Virus record (IMG/VR): IMGVR_UViG_3300006165_001806
Span: 1-23,718 of that record
Length of the DNA: 23,718 bases
Strand: one strand, 5' to 3'
Origin: a virus
Shown here: positions 12,338 through 20,600 of the stretch, piece after piece
Layout: every line of letters starts with the position of its first letter
Numbering within the stretch: the first letter of the stretch is position 1
Made by a program: the position numbers and the translations under genes
Notes under the pieces: generated by a model
The model's input: the letters and a program-made list of their open reading frames with translations, nothing else
Told to the model about the DNA's origin: nothing
Databases searched by the model: none

Positions 12338-13486
12338 TTAGTTCCTTGTTAGAATGTGGGTGAAGCTCTCGTGCTGCCCTGCTGGCGTTTGTCTAACAAA
12401 CGCGGCTCTTGTTTGGAACTCCTCAATGTTTCGAGAACCAGAGTAGGAAAAGCCACTCTTGATACCTCCTTCTATGTCTCTTAAGATACCTGCCACCTTA
12501 CCTTTATAAGGTATTGTAGTTGACACACCCTCCGGAGTGGACGACTTTCCCCTCCAATCTTTCTGGGCCTCCGATGAGGCCATACCCCTATAAACTTTAT
12601 ACTTCTTTCCCTCCGCGCCCTTAAAAATCTGTCCCGGCGTCTCCGCTGTCCCTGCTAACATAGATCCAACCATGACAAAGTCTGCACCTGCCGCGATCGC
12701 CTTTACCATGTCTCCGGTTGTCTTGATTCCTCCGTCCGCAATCATCTTTACGTTGTACTCTGACCTAGCACAGTCAAGAATACTTTGCAGTGTTGGCACC
12801 CCGTGTCCGCTAACTAATCTCGTAGAACAAATACTACCTCCTCCGATGCCAACTCGGATAGAGTCTGCACCCCACCTAGCTAGTGCGTTGAAGGCATCTA
12901 ATGTCGCCACGTTGCCCGCCATGATGTGGACACCCTCTCCGAAGTCATCTTTAAGCGTCTTCAAACACCTCTCCATCATGATGTGATGTCCGTGTGCAAC
13001 ATCAACACAAAGAACTTTTACTCCACTATAATCGACTAAGTTCCTAGCTCTCTCCACATAGTCTCCGGTCATGCCAATGGCAGCGGCTTTAATGTCGGCA
13101 TCTACCTTGTCAATAGTTTTACATTGTTCGTCTATCTCATTATATCTGTGGAGAATACCAAGACCTCCAGCGTGTGCCATACGAGTTGCCATAACCCGAC
13201 CAGTAATAGTGTCCATGGGGCTGGAGATGACAGGCAAATTAAACGTTAGACCCTCCCCCAGGTCGCTTGAGATATTTACTTCCGTCCTGCTCTGGACGTC
13301 ACTATACCGTGGAACTAATAGTACGTCGTCGAAGGACAATGCTTCTTTCAGTCCTTCTACGGCATCGATAGCTTCATGCTTGGGTTCTCTCGACTTGTGG
13401 ACAGAAGGGTGGTTAACCACTTCTTTCTCACTTACCCCTCGGAAAATTCCCCTTCTATCTAGTTCATCTAAGTTCGCAGTGCTCAT
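12338..13486 (-). CDS. IMP dehydrogenase / GMP reductase family enzyme without CBS domains
   Basis: The 382-residue barrel has SFDDVLLVPRYSDV (51-64), a catalytic-loop Cys220 in GIGGGSICSTR, IADGGI (249-254), VGSMLAGTAETPG and the flap/end segment PYKGKVAGILRDIEGGIKSG. The CBS pair of standard IMP dehydrogenase (~120 residues, expected near 117-133) is absent, as in GMP reductases (~345 aa). GMASSEAQ and DVAHGH recall GMP reductase, while STPEGVSTTIPYKG resembles the IMPDH flap, so direction (IMP to XMP, or GMP to IMP) is open. The first 45 residues are an extra N-terminal extension. It overlaps dUTPase as ATGA and shares its promoter. Together with the PurA-type enzyme it acts at the IMP node. 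Confidence 0.9.
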   Translation of the reverse strand: MSTANLDELDRRGIFRGVSEKEVVNHPSVHKSREPKHEAIDAVEGLKEALSFDDVLLVPRYSDVQSRTEVNISSDLGEGLTFNLPVISSPMDTITGRVMATRMAHAGGLGILHRYNEIDEQCKTIDKVDADIKAAAIGMTGDYVERARNLVDYSGVKVLCVDVAHGHHIMMERCLKTLKDDFGEGVHIMAGNVATLDAFNALARWGADSIRVGIGGGSICSTRLVSGHGVPTLQSILDCARSEYNVKMIADGGIKTTGDMVKAIAAGADFVMVGSMLAGTAETPGQIFKGAEGKKYKVYRGMASSEAQKDWRGKSSTPEGVSTTIPYKGKVAGILRDIEGGIKSGFSYSGSRNIEEFQTRAAFVRQTPAGQHESFTHILTRN

Positions 13487-13935
13487 GATCCAGTACTCCC
13501 CAAGGCTCCATCGCCTCTTCCCGTCATTGCAATGTTCTCACTATATAAATTATTAGGCCCCTCGACCGCTCTAGCGTGTACTACTGGGACCAACACTAGC
13601 TGTGCTATTTTGTCTCCCGACTTTATAACTGTCTCTATCAGTCCGATGTTGTGTAAATCAATAAACACTTCGCCATCATAGCCTGCATCTATACAATGCG
13701 CCCCCACAACAAGATTTCTTTTCGCTGCCATACTAGACCTATTCATCACTTGTATCATATACCCATGGGGTACTCCAAATTTGAGTCCTGTGGCTAGAAT
13801 AGCATTCTGCCCCGGTCTTATGGCAAGGGATTCTTTATCTCCAGGGCAATAAAAAACGTCTAAACCTGCATCAGAGGCATTCGCCCTGGCCGGTTCTTTG
13901 GCGTCGGGTCGGACTTTGCAAAACTCAATGATCAT
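13483..13935 (-). CDS. dut: dUTPase (trimeric type)
   Basis: The enzyme splits dUTP to dUMP and pyrophosphate, keeping uracil out of DNA and feeding dTMP synthesis. All five motifs are present: SDAGLDV (21-27), NRSSMA (65-70), IDAGYDGE (82-89, catalytic Asp and Tyr), GDKIAQL (107-113) and GRGDGALGSTG (139-149). In motif 5 the Phe that normally stacks on uracil is Leu. I start at the ATG at 13935 (150 aa) because AAGGAG lies 5 bases before it; the frame stays open to 14049 but that part crosses the promoter and terminator. It is first in an operon with the GuaB/GuaC-type enzyme and two regulator-like genes. Confidence 0.95.
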   Translation of the reverse strand: MIIEFCKVRPDAKEPARANASDAGLDVFYCPGDKESLAIRPGQNAILATGLKFGVPHGYMIQVMNRSSMAAKRNLVVGAHCIDAGYDGEVFIDLHNIGLIETVIKSGDKIAQLVLVPVVHARAVEGPNNLYSENIAMTGRGDGALGSTGS

Positions 13936-13960
13936 CGGTACTCCTTCGATTTGGAGCTTT

Positions 13961-13989
13961 AAAGTAACATTGTTTTTTTTGCTTGTCAA
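13961..13989 (-). promoter_or_regulatory. Sigma-70 promoter for the dUTPase operon
   Basis: TTGACA (6 of 6), 17-base spacer containing an A8 run, then TACTTT preceded by TGT (extended -10) on the minus strand. The leader to the dut ATG is about 20 bases and carries AAGGAG. It starts right after the T-run of the fibre terminator. Confidence 0.7.
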
Positions 13990-13992
13990 CAA

Positions 13993-14037
13993 TAAAAAGC
14001 ATGAGGCCGGGGGAGGATTTCTCCTCCCCCGGCTCAT
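13993..14037 (-). terminator. Strong rho-independent terminator after the large fibre gene
   Basis: A 12-bp GC-rich stem (GCCGGGGGAGGA, 4-base loop, TCCTCCCCCGGC) extends by ATGA/TCAT past a one-base bulge and is followed by GCTTTTT on the minus strand. The stop codon is at 14082. Between them, 14047-14068 holds an 8-bp direct repeat CACTAAGT and the odd palindrome AGTGTC-g-GACACT. Confidence 0.9.
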
Positions 14038-14081
14038 TATGTACAACACTAAGTGTCGGACACTAAGTAATAAAGATTACT

Positions 14082-16343
14082 TTATTTCTTTAGCAAAGCT
14101 TTAAGCTCTTCAATCTGTGATTGCTGAGCCTTAACTGCCTCTACGAGGACTGAAGTTATTTTGCCGTAGTCAATACCATAGTTGCCGTCTGCGTCTCCGT
14201 AGACGACCTCTGGTACAAGCTGCTTCATTTCCTGAGCGATGAAGCCTACTTCCGTTCTACCTTCAGCACCCTTCTTCATTTCATAAGAAACGCCTCTCAT
14301 TGACATAACTTTCTCGATAGCTCCGTCAAGTTGCTTGACGTTCTTCTTGAGAGTTCCATCCGAGTAGGTGATGAACTGGCCAGCTTTAACAGCCCAGGTC
14401 TCAGGGGTAGCAATTGCTACTCCCGAAGAAGGTGCTGCGCCCATAACACATACTGTCGTTCCAGACAGAGGAGCAGCATTCAGTTTCAGCGTGTTCTGGT
14501 CTTCATCCCAGAGCATGTAAGAACCGGCTGTACCACCAAACATCTTAACATCAACACCAGTGCCGTTGACGCCGAAGTCTGCGTCACCATCGATATTAAC
14601 TCTACCGGAGATGTCAAGAGTGGCTGCATCCAGTTCACCAGTGATCGTAAGGTTACGACCGCCGGTAATATCAGCATTACCGTCTAGAACCATTGTTTTA
14701 GAAGCAGCGGCAGTACCGGCAGTAACACCGGAATTATGGTTAAGCTGAGCAGCAGTTGCTGTAAGAGCAGCTAACTTAGTGATATCGGCAGCCGTGAGGT
14801 CGTCGTTATCCAGGTAGTTAAGCTCAGCAGCAGTTGCCGTCATTTGAGTTCCAGCTATAAAGATACCCCCAGCAGCGTTGATAGACAAACCTGATCCACC
14901 TGCGCCAGCGCCGAAGGTATTGAACGTACCAGCAGCACCACTAACAGTGGTCGTGCCTTTAAGCAGTGGTCCACTAACACTGACAGAACCAGTTAGAGCA
15001 ACGCCAGTCAAGCTGTTGAAAGACGTGATGTCCTTCGTTGCGTTAACGACAACAGCCTTAGAAACAGTGACAGTACCACCGGTAAGGTCATCAAGTTTCT
15101 CAAGGTCAGCTTCGTTTAGCACTGCGGTACCAACGGTAAGACCGCCAGCAGTCACAACGCCACTAAAGGTCGCAGAGGCACCGTTGCTAATCACACCAGC
15201 GTCATAGGTAGCGGTTCCATCGTTGAGCGAACCAGCAGTGACAAGGCCACTAAAGGTCGCAGAGGCACCGTTGCTAATCACACCAGCGTCATAGGTGGCC
15301 GTTCCATCGTTGAACGAACCAGCAGTGACAAGGCCAGTGACGTCGAGGGCGCCGACAACATCAAATCCAGAAGCATCAGCGTGTGCAACGCGATTGCCAC
15401 CATAGTTGATGTTCAATCTGCTGTTGCCGTGGTCAAATAGAACCGAGGCATGGCCAGCAGTGCTTGCGCCGCCACCGATTCTAAGACCACCACCATCAGC
15501 AGCCGCCGATGAGGCGCTCAGAGCAGAAATAATTCTTCTGTCTGACACTTCAAGGTCGCTTACAGTAGACGTAATGCTGTTAATCTGGTTAACGTCAAGA
15601 ACGTCGATCTTCGCGTAAGAAGCTGTTAAATGACCAACACCCGACAGGTTGCCGGCAGCTAGAGTTGCTGTGCCGTCCGTAAACGAACCGGCGGTAACTG
15701 CGCTTGAAGCATTAAGTGTGCTAACACCAGCGATTGGACCAGCAGCAGTGATGCCGCCACTTTGCAGAGCTAATGAAGTCCCACCAAGTGCGTCAAATGT
15801 ACCAGCAGCACCAGAGACAATACCCTGGACAGTGGCAGTGCTTGAAGCAGCGAGAGTTGTGACACCGGTGACTGCACCAGAGTTAACACTAAAAGCGCCA
15901 TCAGTGAGAGTGCCTCCAGTAATTACGCCAGAAGCGCCAAGAGTAGTTACTCCAGCAACTGCACCAGCAGCAGTAATACCACCACTTTGCAGAGCTAACG
16001 AAGTGCCACCAAGTGCGTCAAATGTACCCGCAGCGCCAGAGACAATACCCTGGACAGTGGCATTGCTTGAAGCAGCGAGAGTTGTGACACCAGTAAGTGC
16101 TCCGCCCATTGCAAGGGTAGTTGCACCAGCGACAGCGCCTGCATTGCTAACCGTGAGAGTGTCAGCGACATTAATACCACCGTCAAGCGAAGCAAGACCG
16201 GTAGCAGTAATTGCAGTAAATCCGGCAGAGCCGGTTGTGGCAAGGTCACCGTTGAGTGTCAACGTACCTTCCGTGCCGAATTCAAGAACCTTAGTTGTAC
16301 TGTTACCAGTACGGACTCCTGATCCGGAAATTATAATAGACAT
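14082..16343 (-). CDS. Large tail-fibre-like protein with C-terminal S74 chaperone domain
   Basis: The 753-residue protein is a long Ala/Gly/Thr/Ser-rich shaft of short repeats (GVTTLAAS, VTAGSFNDGTATYDAG, TAAELNYLD-type units), then an endosialidase-type intramolecular chaperone (about 655-753): YSDGTLKKNVKQLDGAIEKV, MRGVSYE, VGFIAQEMKQLVPEVV, and a C-terminal coiled coil (VEAVKAQQSQIEELKALLKK). In this family the chaperone drives trimer folding and cuts itself off before the Ser, here Ser661 with Lys666. The position three after Ser is Thr instead of the usual Arg. The protein is likely a receptor-binding or side fibre. Ribosome site GGGGGA precedes the ATG; a strong terminator follows. The gap before it (16344-16484) holds a hairpin. 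Confidence 0.88.
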   Translation of the reverse strand: MSIIISGSGVRTGNSTTKVLEFGTEGTLTLNGDLATTGSAGFTAITATGLASLDGGINVADTLTVSNAGAVAGATTLAMGGALTGVTTLAASSNATVQGIVSGAAGTFDALGGTSLALQSGGITAAGAVAGVTTLGASGVITGGTLTDGAFSVNSGAVTGVTTLAASSTATVQGIVSGAAGTFDALGGTSLALQSGGITAAGPIAGVSTLNASSAVTAGSFTDGTATLAAGNLSGVGHLTASYAKIDVLDVNQINSITSTVSDLEVSDRRIISALSASSAAADGGGLRIGGGASTAGHASVLFDHGNSRLNINYGGNRVAHADASGFDVVGALDVTGLVTAGSFNDGTATYDAGVISNGASATFSGLVTAGSLNDGTATYDAGVISNGASATFSGVVTAGGLTVGTAVLNEADLEKLDDLTGGTVTVSKAVVVNATKDITSFNSLTGVALTGSVSVSGPLLKGTTTVSGAAGTFNTFGAGAGGSGLSINAAGGIFIAGTQMTATAAELNYLDNDDLTAADITKLAALTATAAQLNHNSGVTAGTAAASKTMVLDGNADITGGRNLTITGELDAATLDISGRVNIDGDADFGVNGTGVDVKMFGGTAGSYMLWDEDQNTLKLNAAPLSGTTVCVMGAAPSSGVAIATPETWAVKAGQFITYSDGTLKKNVKQLDGAIEKVMSMRGVSYEMKKGAEGRTEVGFIAQEMKQLVPEVVYGDADGNYGIDYGKITSVLVEAVKAQQSQIEELKALLKK
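15161..15334 (-). repeat. Two tandem 87-bp repeats in the large fibre gene
   Basis: Units 15161-15247 and 15248-15334 are nearly identical and encode 29-residue shaft units containing NDGTATYDAGVISNGASATF. In-frame recombination between them would shorten or lengthen the fibre. Confidence 0.85.
15738..16095 (-). repeat. Two 133-bp repeats 225 bp apart in the large fibre gene
   Basis: 15738-15870 and 15963-16095 are closely matched without gaps at a constant 225-bp offset (75 residues). They encode SGAAGTFDALGGTSLALQSG and its flanks. The high DNA identity, beyond what the protein repeat requires, suggests recent duplication. Confidence 0.8.
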
Positions 16344-16383
16344 AAATATATCCCCCTATATTTTGATAATTTATTAGTTAGAG

Positions 16384-16405
16384 GCCCCAAGGTCTCCCCT
16401 GGGGC
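16384..16405 (-). terminator. Hairpin after the 383-aa fibre gene, possible weak terminator
   Basis: GCCCCAGG, 5-base loop, CCTTGGGGC (one bulged T) forms a GC-rich stem 80 bases past the stop at 16485, but no T-run follows. It could be a weak or factor-dependent terminator or a transcript-end stabiliser. The rest of 16344-16484 shows no gene. Confidence 0.4.
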
Positions 16406-16484
16406 ACTTTAAGTAGTGCGGTTAGAGGGCTTGTTAAACATTAAAATGGTGTTCCTTACAGCGATTTTACTTAACCGAGTGCAA

Positions 16485-17636
16485 TTACTCACTATCTTTG
16501 TTTAACTTTTTTTTCGCCCATAGGAAAAGTTTCTTCCACCAAGGCAATTTATAATATTCAAAATCGTCTCTCAGAGACACCAAAGCGAGGTCAAGACCCT
16601 TGATCATCTTTTGTTGTTCTTTGACAACCTCGACTAACAAAGGGCCTACTTTAGAATACTCCATACTCTCAGCGTCAACGCCGTTGGATTCGTACTCCAC
16701 AATGGTTGGGAGGACTTCGCCTACTTCTTCAGCGATGAACCCTATATCGTCTACATCTCCATTCTTCCAGCGGAAGGTAACACCCCGCAACCGCATTACA
16801 GTGGAGATCGGGCTCGATATAGTTTCAATGTCTTTCTTATACCTTCTGGAACTGTAGGTTCTCCAGCTACCTGCTTTGCCGGAGCCAGAGACATTTGGGA
16901 TGTTCGGGAGGGTCAGCATGTTCGTGACTTCACTACCAGAGACCCCAACTCCAATAAACCCACCTTGACCTTCCCCCGTAATATGTATTCTTTGTTTATT
17001 GTTTGTTAAGACGCCAAGGGTATAGTTGGTCTTGTTACCAATAGTTCTATTGCCGACGTACTCATCACCGTTTGTTATAAAGTCATCGGTTCCGTCGCCG
17101 ACTGTTGCCCATTCAAGATTGCCGCTACCGTCGATAGTCAGTACTTGGTTCGCATTCCCCGAAGCAGTTGGCCAGTTATAGCTATAGTTGCCAAGAGTAG
17201 TAGACCCGGTAACTTTCAAGTAAGAAGCGGTTAATGAATTCGCGCTTAGCGCGAGGGTGCCAGACATATTTTGAGCAACGTATAGATGTTGGCTAACATA
17301 CACGGAGCCTGTAAACTGATGTGTATCTGTGTAGTCATCACCAAAGATGCTAGCCCCCGAAGAACTCAACTGGGTCTTGTGTTTGACAACAGTGTTTTGT
17401 AGGTAGGTTGTCCCAGTGACGTATAGGTCACCGAGGACTCTAAACGCGCCGGTTACGTGGAGGTCCCCTCGCTGTTTTATGTCACCCGGTTCACTCGACC
17501 AACTCTTCAGGCTGCTGTCATAGCGTAGAAGACCACAGTCGTAAGAAGAAAGCACGTCGATGTCTTTTATGTCACCGAACTTAGCTGACTTCAAGCCGGA
17601 CTTAACACCAGCGCTAAACTTACCAAAACTACCCAT
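16485..17636 (-). CDS. Second fibre-like protein with S74 chaperone domain
   Basis: The 383-residue protein has a non-repetitive N-terminal part (1-60, possible attachment region), short shaft segments of the DLHVTGAFRVLGDLYVTG type (about 58-90), a middle with Ser/Thr/Gly-rich strands, and an S74-type chaperone from about 260: SSRRYKKDIETI (Ser262, Arg265, Lys267), LRGVTFRWK, IGFIAEEVGEVLPTIV and a helical end. After the usual coiled coil it has an unusual tail, YYKLPWWKKLFLWAKKKLNK, aromatic and strongly basic, that could touch membrane or another protein. It follows dnaE and its own candidate late promoter. It is likely a tail-fibre or baseplate-associated spike. Confidence 0.85.
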   Translation of the reverse strand: MGSFGKFSAGVKSGLKSAKFGDIKDIDVLSSYDCGLLRYDSSLKSWSSEPGDIKQRGDLHVTGAFRVLGDLYVTGTTYLQNTVVKHKTQLSSSGASIFGDDYTDTHQFTGSVYVSQHLYVAQNMSGTLALSANSLTASYLKVTGSTTLGNYSYNWPTASGNANQVLTIDGSGNLEWATVGDGTDDFITNGDEYVGNRTIGNKTNYTLGVLTNNKQRIHITGEGQGGFIGVGVSGSEVTNMLTLPNIPNVSGSGKAGSWRTYSSRRYKKDIETISSPISTVMRLRGVTFRWKNGDVDDIGFIAEEVGEVLPTIVEYESNGVDAESMEYSKVGPLLVEVVKEQQKMIKGLDLALVSLRDDFEYYKLPWWKKLFLWAKKKLNKDSE

Positions 17637-17666
17637 GCAACACTCTCTTGGTATTCTCTTTCATTT

Positions 17667-17684
17667 TAAATAGTTGTAACTATT
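17667..17684 (-). promoter_or_regulatory. TAAATAGT motif overlapping a palindrome before the fibre gene
   Basis: On the minus strand AATAGTT-AC-AACTATT (17669-17684) is a perfect 7-bp inverted repeat continuing into AACTATTTAAAATGAA. The TAAATAGT copy (17667-17674) lies 31 bases before the ATG at 17636. A TTTACA 15 bases before TAAAAT could also be read as a weak sigma-70 promoter around the palindrome. Confidence 0.45.
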
Positions 17685-17692
17685 GTAAAGCA

Positions 17693-20600
17693 CTACCCCA
17701 GCAATTTAAAGTTATGCCTGATAGACCTCGTAGAAAAGCCCCATTGGTCGTCATAATCTAGCTTCGCCATATAGGGTCTGTTGATGTGCAATTCCTCATC
17801 CTTTTTTATCCCCCAGCACTTAATACTAGTAATCGTAGAGGTTGGGTCTAAGGCTCTTACAACCCAATAGTCTTTGCCATTTTTGGTCTTCTTTCTAACT
17901 ATCTCCCGAGGTATGAACCAAGCAACCCCCAGGTCCTCGTCCCATTCCCCAAGGGGCGGAACACAATACTCTTGCAGTTTTCTCTGTACGTCTTTGTTAA
18001 CAACAATATCGAAGGGGAACACTCCGGTCAAATCAGAGATATGCCTAATCTTCTCCTCATCACTAAAACTACCCTGCTCCGCAAATGCCTCAATATTATT
18101 TAGAAACTTTTTTTTGTTTTTAGGTCTCTCACATGCGACTGCCCCCCAGAAATGTTTGTCACCAGTAAATCTTTCATCTATAAGATTGTCTAGTGCTCCA
18201 CACCTACAAAGAACATCTATAACCTTTTTGTTCAACTTCGAATAAGAGATTCCTTCGTTAAATAGCAGTTCCTCCGCAGTGTTAAAAGGCCTGTTATCCA
18301 TAATTTGTTTAATCGCTGCTTCTCCAAGACCTTTTATGGAGTTAAACGGTTGGCGCAGACTCTTGTTATCTTCTTCAATAGACCACTTGGTCGTAGAAAG
18401 GTTAATATCAATCGGCTGCACCTCATACCCCATCTTTTTAACAATATTGATGGCTTGTTCCTTCCGGCCTTCCGGCTCCCGATCCAGGAAGGCAGCTACC
18501 CACTCAGAAGGATAGTAGTTCAGTAGCCACGCACACTGGTAACTTAGAACCGAGTACGAAACCGCGTGGCTCTTGTTAAACCCATAGCCGGAGAAGTATT
18601 CAAAGTTTGCCCATAGCTTCTCGGCGCTAACCTTATCTATGTTCTTCTCTATACATCCTTCAACAAATTTCTTTTGAATCTTGTCTTTCTCAGATGCGTC
18701 TTTCCCTGTACCCTTCTTTGTCAGAAGCTTTCTCAGAGCGTTCCCCTCATCAAGAGAAACATTCTTACCTAGTTTGTGTGCTAGTAGCGCAATCTGTTCT
18801 TGGAATATCAGGAAACCATAGGTCTCTTGGGTGACCTCCCTTAATAATGGGTGTATATAATGTATGTTATCCGGGTTCCCCTTCGCCTCAACATAGGATT
18901 TATCTACGTTGGCCCCTAACGGGCCTGGTCGGTAAATCGACGTAATCGCGGAGATGTCAATAATGTTTTTTGGTTTTGCTCTCATACAAAACTCTTGCGC
19001 TCCCTCCTGCGTAAACTGAAACACTCCCGCAAAGTTCCCCTTATGGAATATGTTCTCGTATACATTCTTATCGTTTAGATCTATGACATCGGGGTGGAGA
19101 TTTTTGTCGTAGTACTCTTTAACATCATTATAGGTCACGTCCTCTATTCCGTGATACCGCTCCAGAATGTGCTCGATGGCGACTTCAATCATTCTAAGGG
19201 TGCTTAGCCCCAGGAAGTCGAACTTGATGAACCCAAGGGGTTCCAGGTGCCTGACGTTCTGGCCCTCCGACCATGGTGTCTGTGTGACTCCCTTGTTTGT
19301 AATAAGGGGCATGTATTTATCTAACTGCTCCCCAATAACAACACCACCCGCATGTCGGCTGATCGAACGGACTGAGCCGTAAATTGCCTCAATATGAGTT
19401 TTTATGAAGGGATATTTTTCTAGGTACTTTTGTAGTGTAGTCGAAAATTCCATTGTCTCCTCAAAGGTGGGTGTGTACACCCCAGACTTAATACCATGCT
19501 TCTTCTTCGCCGCTGGTGTGGCCTCTTCAATCATCTTCGACGTGACCGGGTTCACCTCAGTGAAGGGCACATTATAAAACTTTGAGACATCCTTAATCAA
19601 GGAACGAAGCTGGAGAGTGTTATAGTTGGAGATTGGCACAACCGTATTCGCTCCCCATTCGTCGATTAACAAGTTCGTCAACTTCATCCGGTCACTAACA
19701 TCGTAGTCGATATCCGGATAATCGGTAGCGTCCCTTCTCATGAACCTGGAGAAGAGGAGGTCATACTTAATGGGGTCGATCTGCGTTATGCCCAGTACAT
19801 AGGATAAAAGAGACCCGGCAGCACTGCCTCTTCCAGGACCAGAGAGCATAACATCGTTAGCTCTATCCGCGATAGCCTTCATGGTCAAGAAATACTTGCT
19901 AAACCCTCTCTCATCAATAATTTTTATTTCCTCTTTCAACCTATCGATATAGTTCATCTTCTTGTGGAGGTCCATGCTTTTTAGACCCGTGATAGCTAAC
20001 TTAGTGAGTGCTCCTGTTGCTGTATGGTCCGGGGGTACGACAAACTCCGGCAGCCTCACCGTGCTGTCAGGCATAAAGGACTCGATTCTCTCAAAAGCAA
20101 TCTTGTGTGTATTCGTAATAGACTTCATTACGAGGTCGTCATCGTATTCCACCCCGCACAGAGAAGAATACTTTTTGTAGTCCTCCCACATCTGGTCTCC
20201 GTTTTTAGGGAACAGTTCCATCCCCAAATCCTCGACATCCATAGGTAGTTCATCTGTCATCCACTCCGGCTTCTGAGCCCTGCCGAGGAACCCAAGTCTT
20301 TTATATAGCTCACGGTCCTTCCACGCAGTTGGAGTTGGGTAGTGACTGTCTGCCGTCGATATCAACTCCATATTATACTCTTTAGATACGTCTATAATAT
20401 AATTGTTCAACTCGTGTTGTTCCGGGGCTGAGAACCACTGAAGTTCTCCATACCATCGGTCCCCAAAGATCGACTGCATATTTTCCGTGGTCTCTCTCAT
20501 CGCGGCTAGAACAGCATCCGCGCCATCATCACGATTATCCCAATAGTTACCTGCGTAAACACCGCCAAGGCAAGCAGACGAAGCAATAATACCCTCATTA

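Noticed and set aside
14082-16343. CRISPR-like repeat array
   Set aside because: Repeats are in-frame coding units of a fibre with variable spacing, not short palindromic repeats with unique spacers.
15649-16377. Long plus-strand frame (242 codons) opposite the large fibre gene
   Set aside because: It is a shadow of the Ala/Gly/Thr-rich repeats on the other strand; Pro/Ala/Val-rich product, no ribosome site, and every supported gene is on the minus strand.
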